Positions 6,765 through 7,471 of a DNA stretch of 7,471 bases are shown piece by piece. The stretch covers positions 1-7,471 of the forward strand of contig CAIODK010000303.1 in NCBI GenBank assembly GCA_903856995.1. Direction: 5' to 3'. Made by a program: the position numbers and the translations under genes. This DNA comes from an uncultured Burkholderiales bacterium (GTDB lineage: Bacteria > Pseudomonadota > Gammaproteobacteria > Burkholderiales > Burkholderiaceae_C). The notes beneath the pieces are model-generated. The model was not told the DNA's origin. It did not search any database and saw only the letters and a list, made by a program, of their open reading frames with translations. Position 1 is the first letter of the stretch; every line of letters starts with the position of its first letter.

Positions 6765-7471
6765 CCCATCCTTTGCGTGACATGGTGCAAGAGGCCTTTG
6801 CACCTTTAGGTGTGTTGGCGCGTGCCACCGACCATTTCAGCCCACGCCAAGGGCAAACCGATATGGCTCTGGCTGTGGCCGATGTGGTTGCGCATGGGGG
6901 CAGTTTGGTGGTGGAGGCTGGGACTGGCGTAGGCAAGACCTTCGCTTATTTGGTGCCTGCGCTGCTGAGTGGAGAACGTGTGCTGCTCTCTACGGCAACC
7001 AAGGCCTTGCAAGATCAGCTTTTCTCGCGTGATTTGCCACGCTTGGTGCAAGCGCTTAACTTGCCTGTTCGCTTGGCTTTGCTCAAAGGCCGCTCCAGCT
7101 ATTTATGTACACACCGCATGGAGATGGCCCGACGCGACACGCAGATACCTGACCGTCACACCGTGCATTTGTTGTCGCGTGTGGAGACTTGGTCGCTCAG
7201 CACGCGAACGGGGGACTTGGCCGAGTTGCCTGGATTAGATGAGCGTTCGCCGCTTATTCCACTCATCACCTCCAACCGTGAAAACTGTTTGGGCTCCCAA
7301 TGCCCCAAGTTCAAAACCTGTCACGTCAACGCAGCACGTCGTGAGGCCCTAGGCGCTGATGTTGTGGTGATCAACCACCATTTGTTTTTTGCCGACATGG
7401 CCGTCCGTGAAACGGGCATGGCCGAGTTGTTACCGAGTGTGCGTGTGGTGATCTTCGACGAAGCGCATCAA
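6761..7471 (+). CDS. yoaA: ATP-dependent DNA helicase, YoaA/DinG type, 3'-truncated
   Basis: The first 237 codons of an XPD-like superfamily 2 Fe-S DNA helicase are present; full-length relatives are about 640-700 residues. The Q-motif-like FSPRQGQTDMA lies at 26-36. Walker A is EAGTGVGKT (52-60, K59). Motif Ia is LSTATKALQDQ (76-86). Four cysteines at C116 (GRSSYLC), C176, C181 and C187 (ENC, SQC, KTC) match the 4Fe-4S cluster of the family. DVVVINHHLFFAD (200-212) precedes the DEAH box VVIFDEAH (229-236), just before the window ends. Short length before motif I and this spacing favour YoaA over the larger LexA-regulated DinG, though annotations often use dinG. YoaA is a 5'-3' helicase that in E. 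coli works with the HolC clamp-loader subunit in repair at stalled forks. The ATG overlaps the upstream stop (ATGA, 6761-6764), and there is no clear ribosome site, so translational coupling is likely. Confidence 0.93.
   Translation, partial: MTHPLRDMVQEAFAPLGVLARATDHFSPRQGQTDMALAVADVVAHGGSLVVEAGTGVGKTFAYLVPALLSGERVLLSTATKALQDQLFSRDLPRLVQALNLPVRLALLKGRSSYLCTHRMEMARRDTQIPDRHTVHLLSRVETWSLSTRTGDLAELPGLDERSPLIPLITSNRENCLGSQCPKFKTCHVNAARREALGADVVVINHHLFFADMAVRETGMAELLPSVRVVIFDEAHQ

Overview
This window is an ordinary chromosomal segment, most likely from a betaproteobacterium of the order Burkholderiales, family Comamonadaceae (Limnohabitans/Rhodoferax-like). The placement rests on the style of the proteins, the strong use of TTG for leucine together with G/C-ending codons, and the gene order sucA-sucB-lpd-zapE. 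It is inferred from familiarity and was not tested by a search.

Region 1 (about 99-5025) encodes the 2-oxoglutarate dehydrogenase complex of the TCA cycle, all on the + strand: a 5'-truncated E1 (sucA), the E2 succinyltransferase (sucB) and the E3 dihydrolipoyl dehydrogenase (lpd). Gaps of 41 and 14 bases separate the genes, consistent with one transcript. E1 decarboxylates 2-oxoglutarate and passes the succinyl group to the lipoyl arm of E2. E2 transfers it to CoA, and E3 reoxidises the lipoyl arm with NAD+. A strong rho-independent terminator at 5048-5077 closes this unit.

Region 2 (5104-7471, also + strand) holds zapE (an AFG1-family ATPase linked to cell division), a 184-residue exported, charged, helical protein of unknown function, and the N-terminal 237 residues of a YoaA/DinG-type Fe-S DNA helicase cut off by the window end. 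Both junctions are 4-base ATGA stop/start overlaps, so the three genes look translationally coupled.

The main anomaly is at the left edge. Bases 1-98 stay open in the sucA frame but do not encode SucA-like protein; read on the minus strand they resemble the N-terminal part of an RsmE-type rRNA methyltransferase. This looks most like a chimeric contig end. No gap exceeds 80 bases. I found no RNA gene, CRISPR array, mobile element or convincing new system. The least understood item is the small exported protein between zapE and the helicase.
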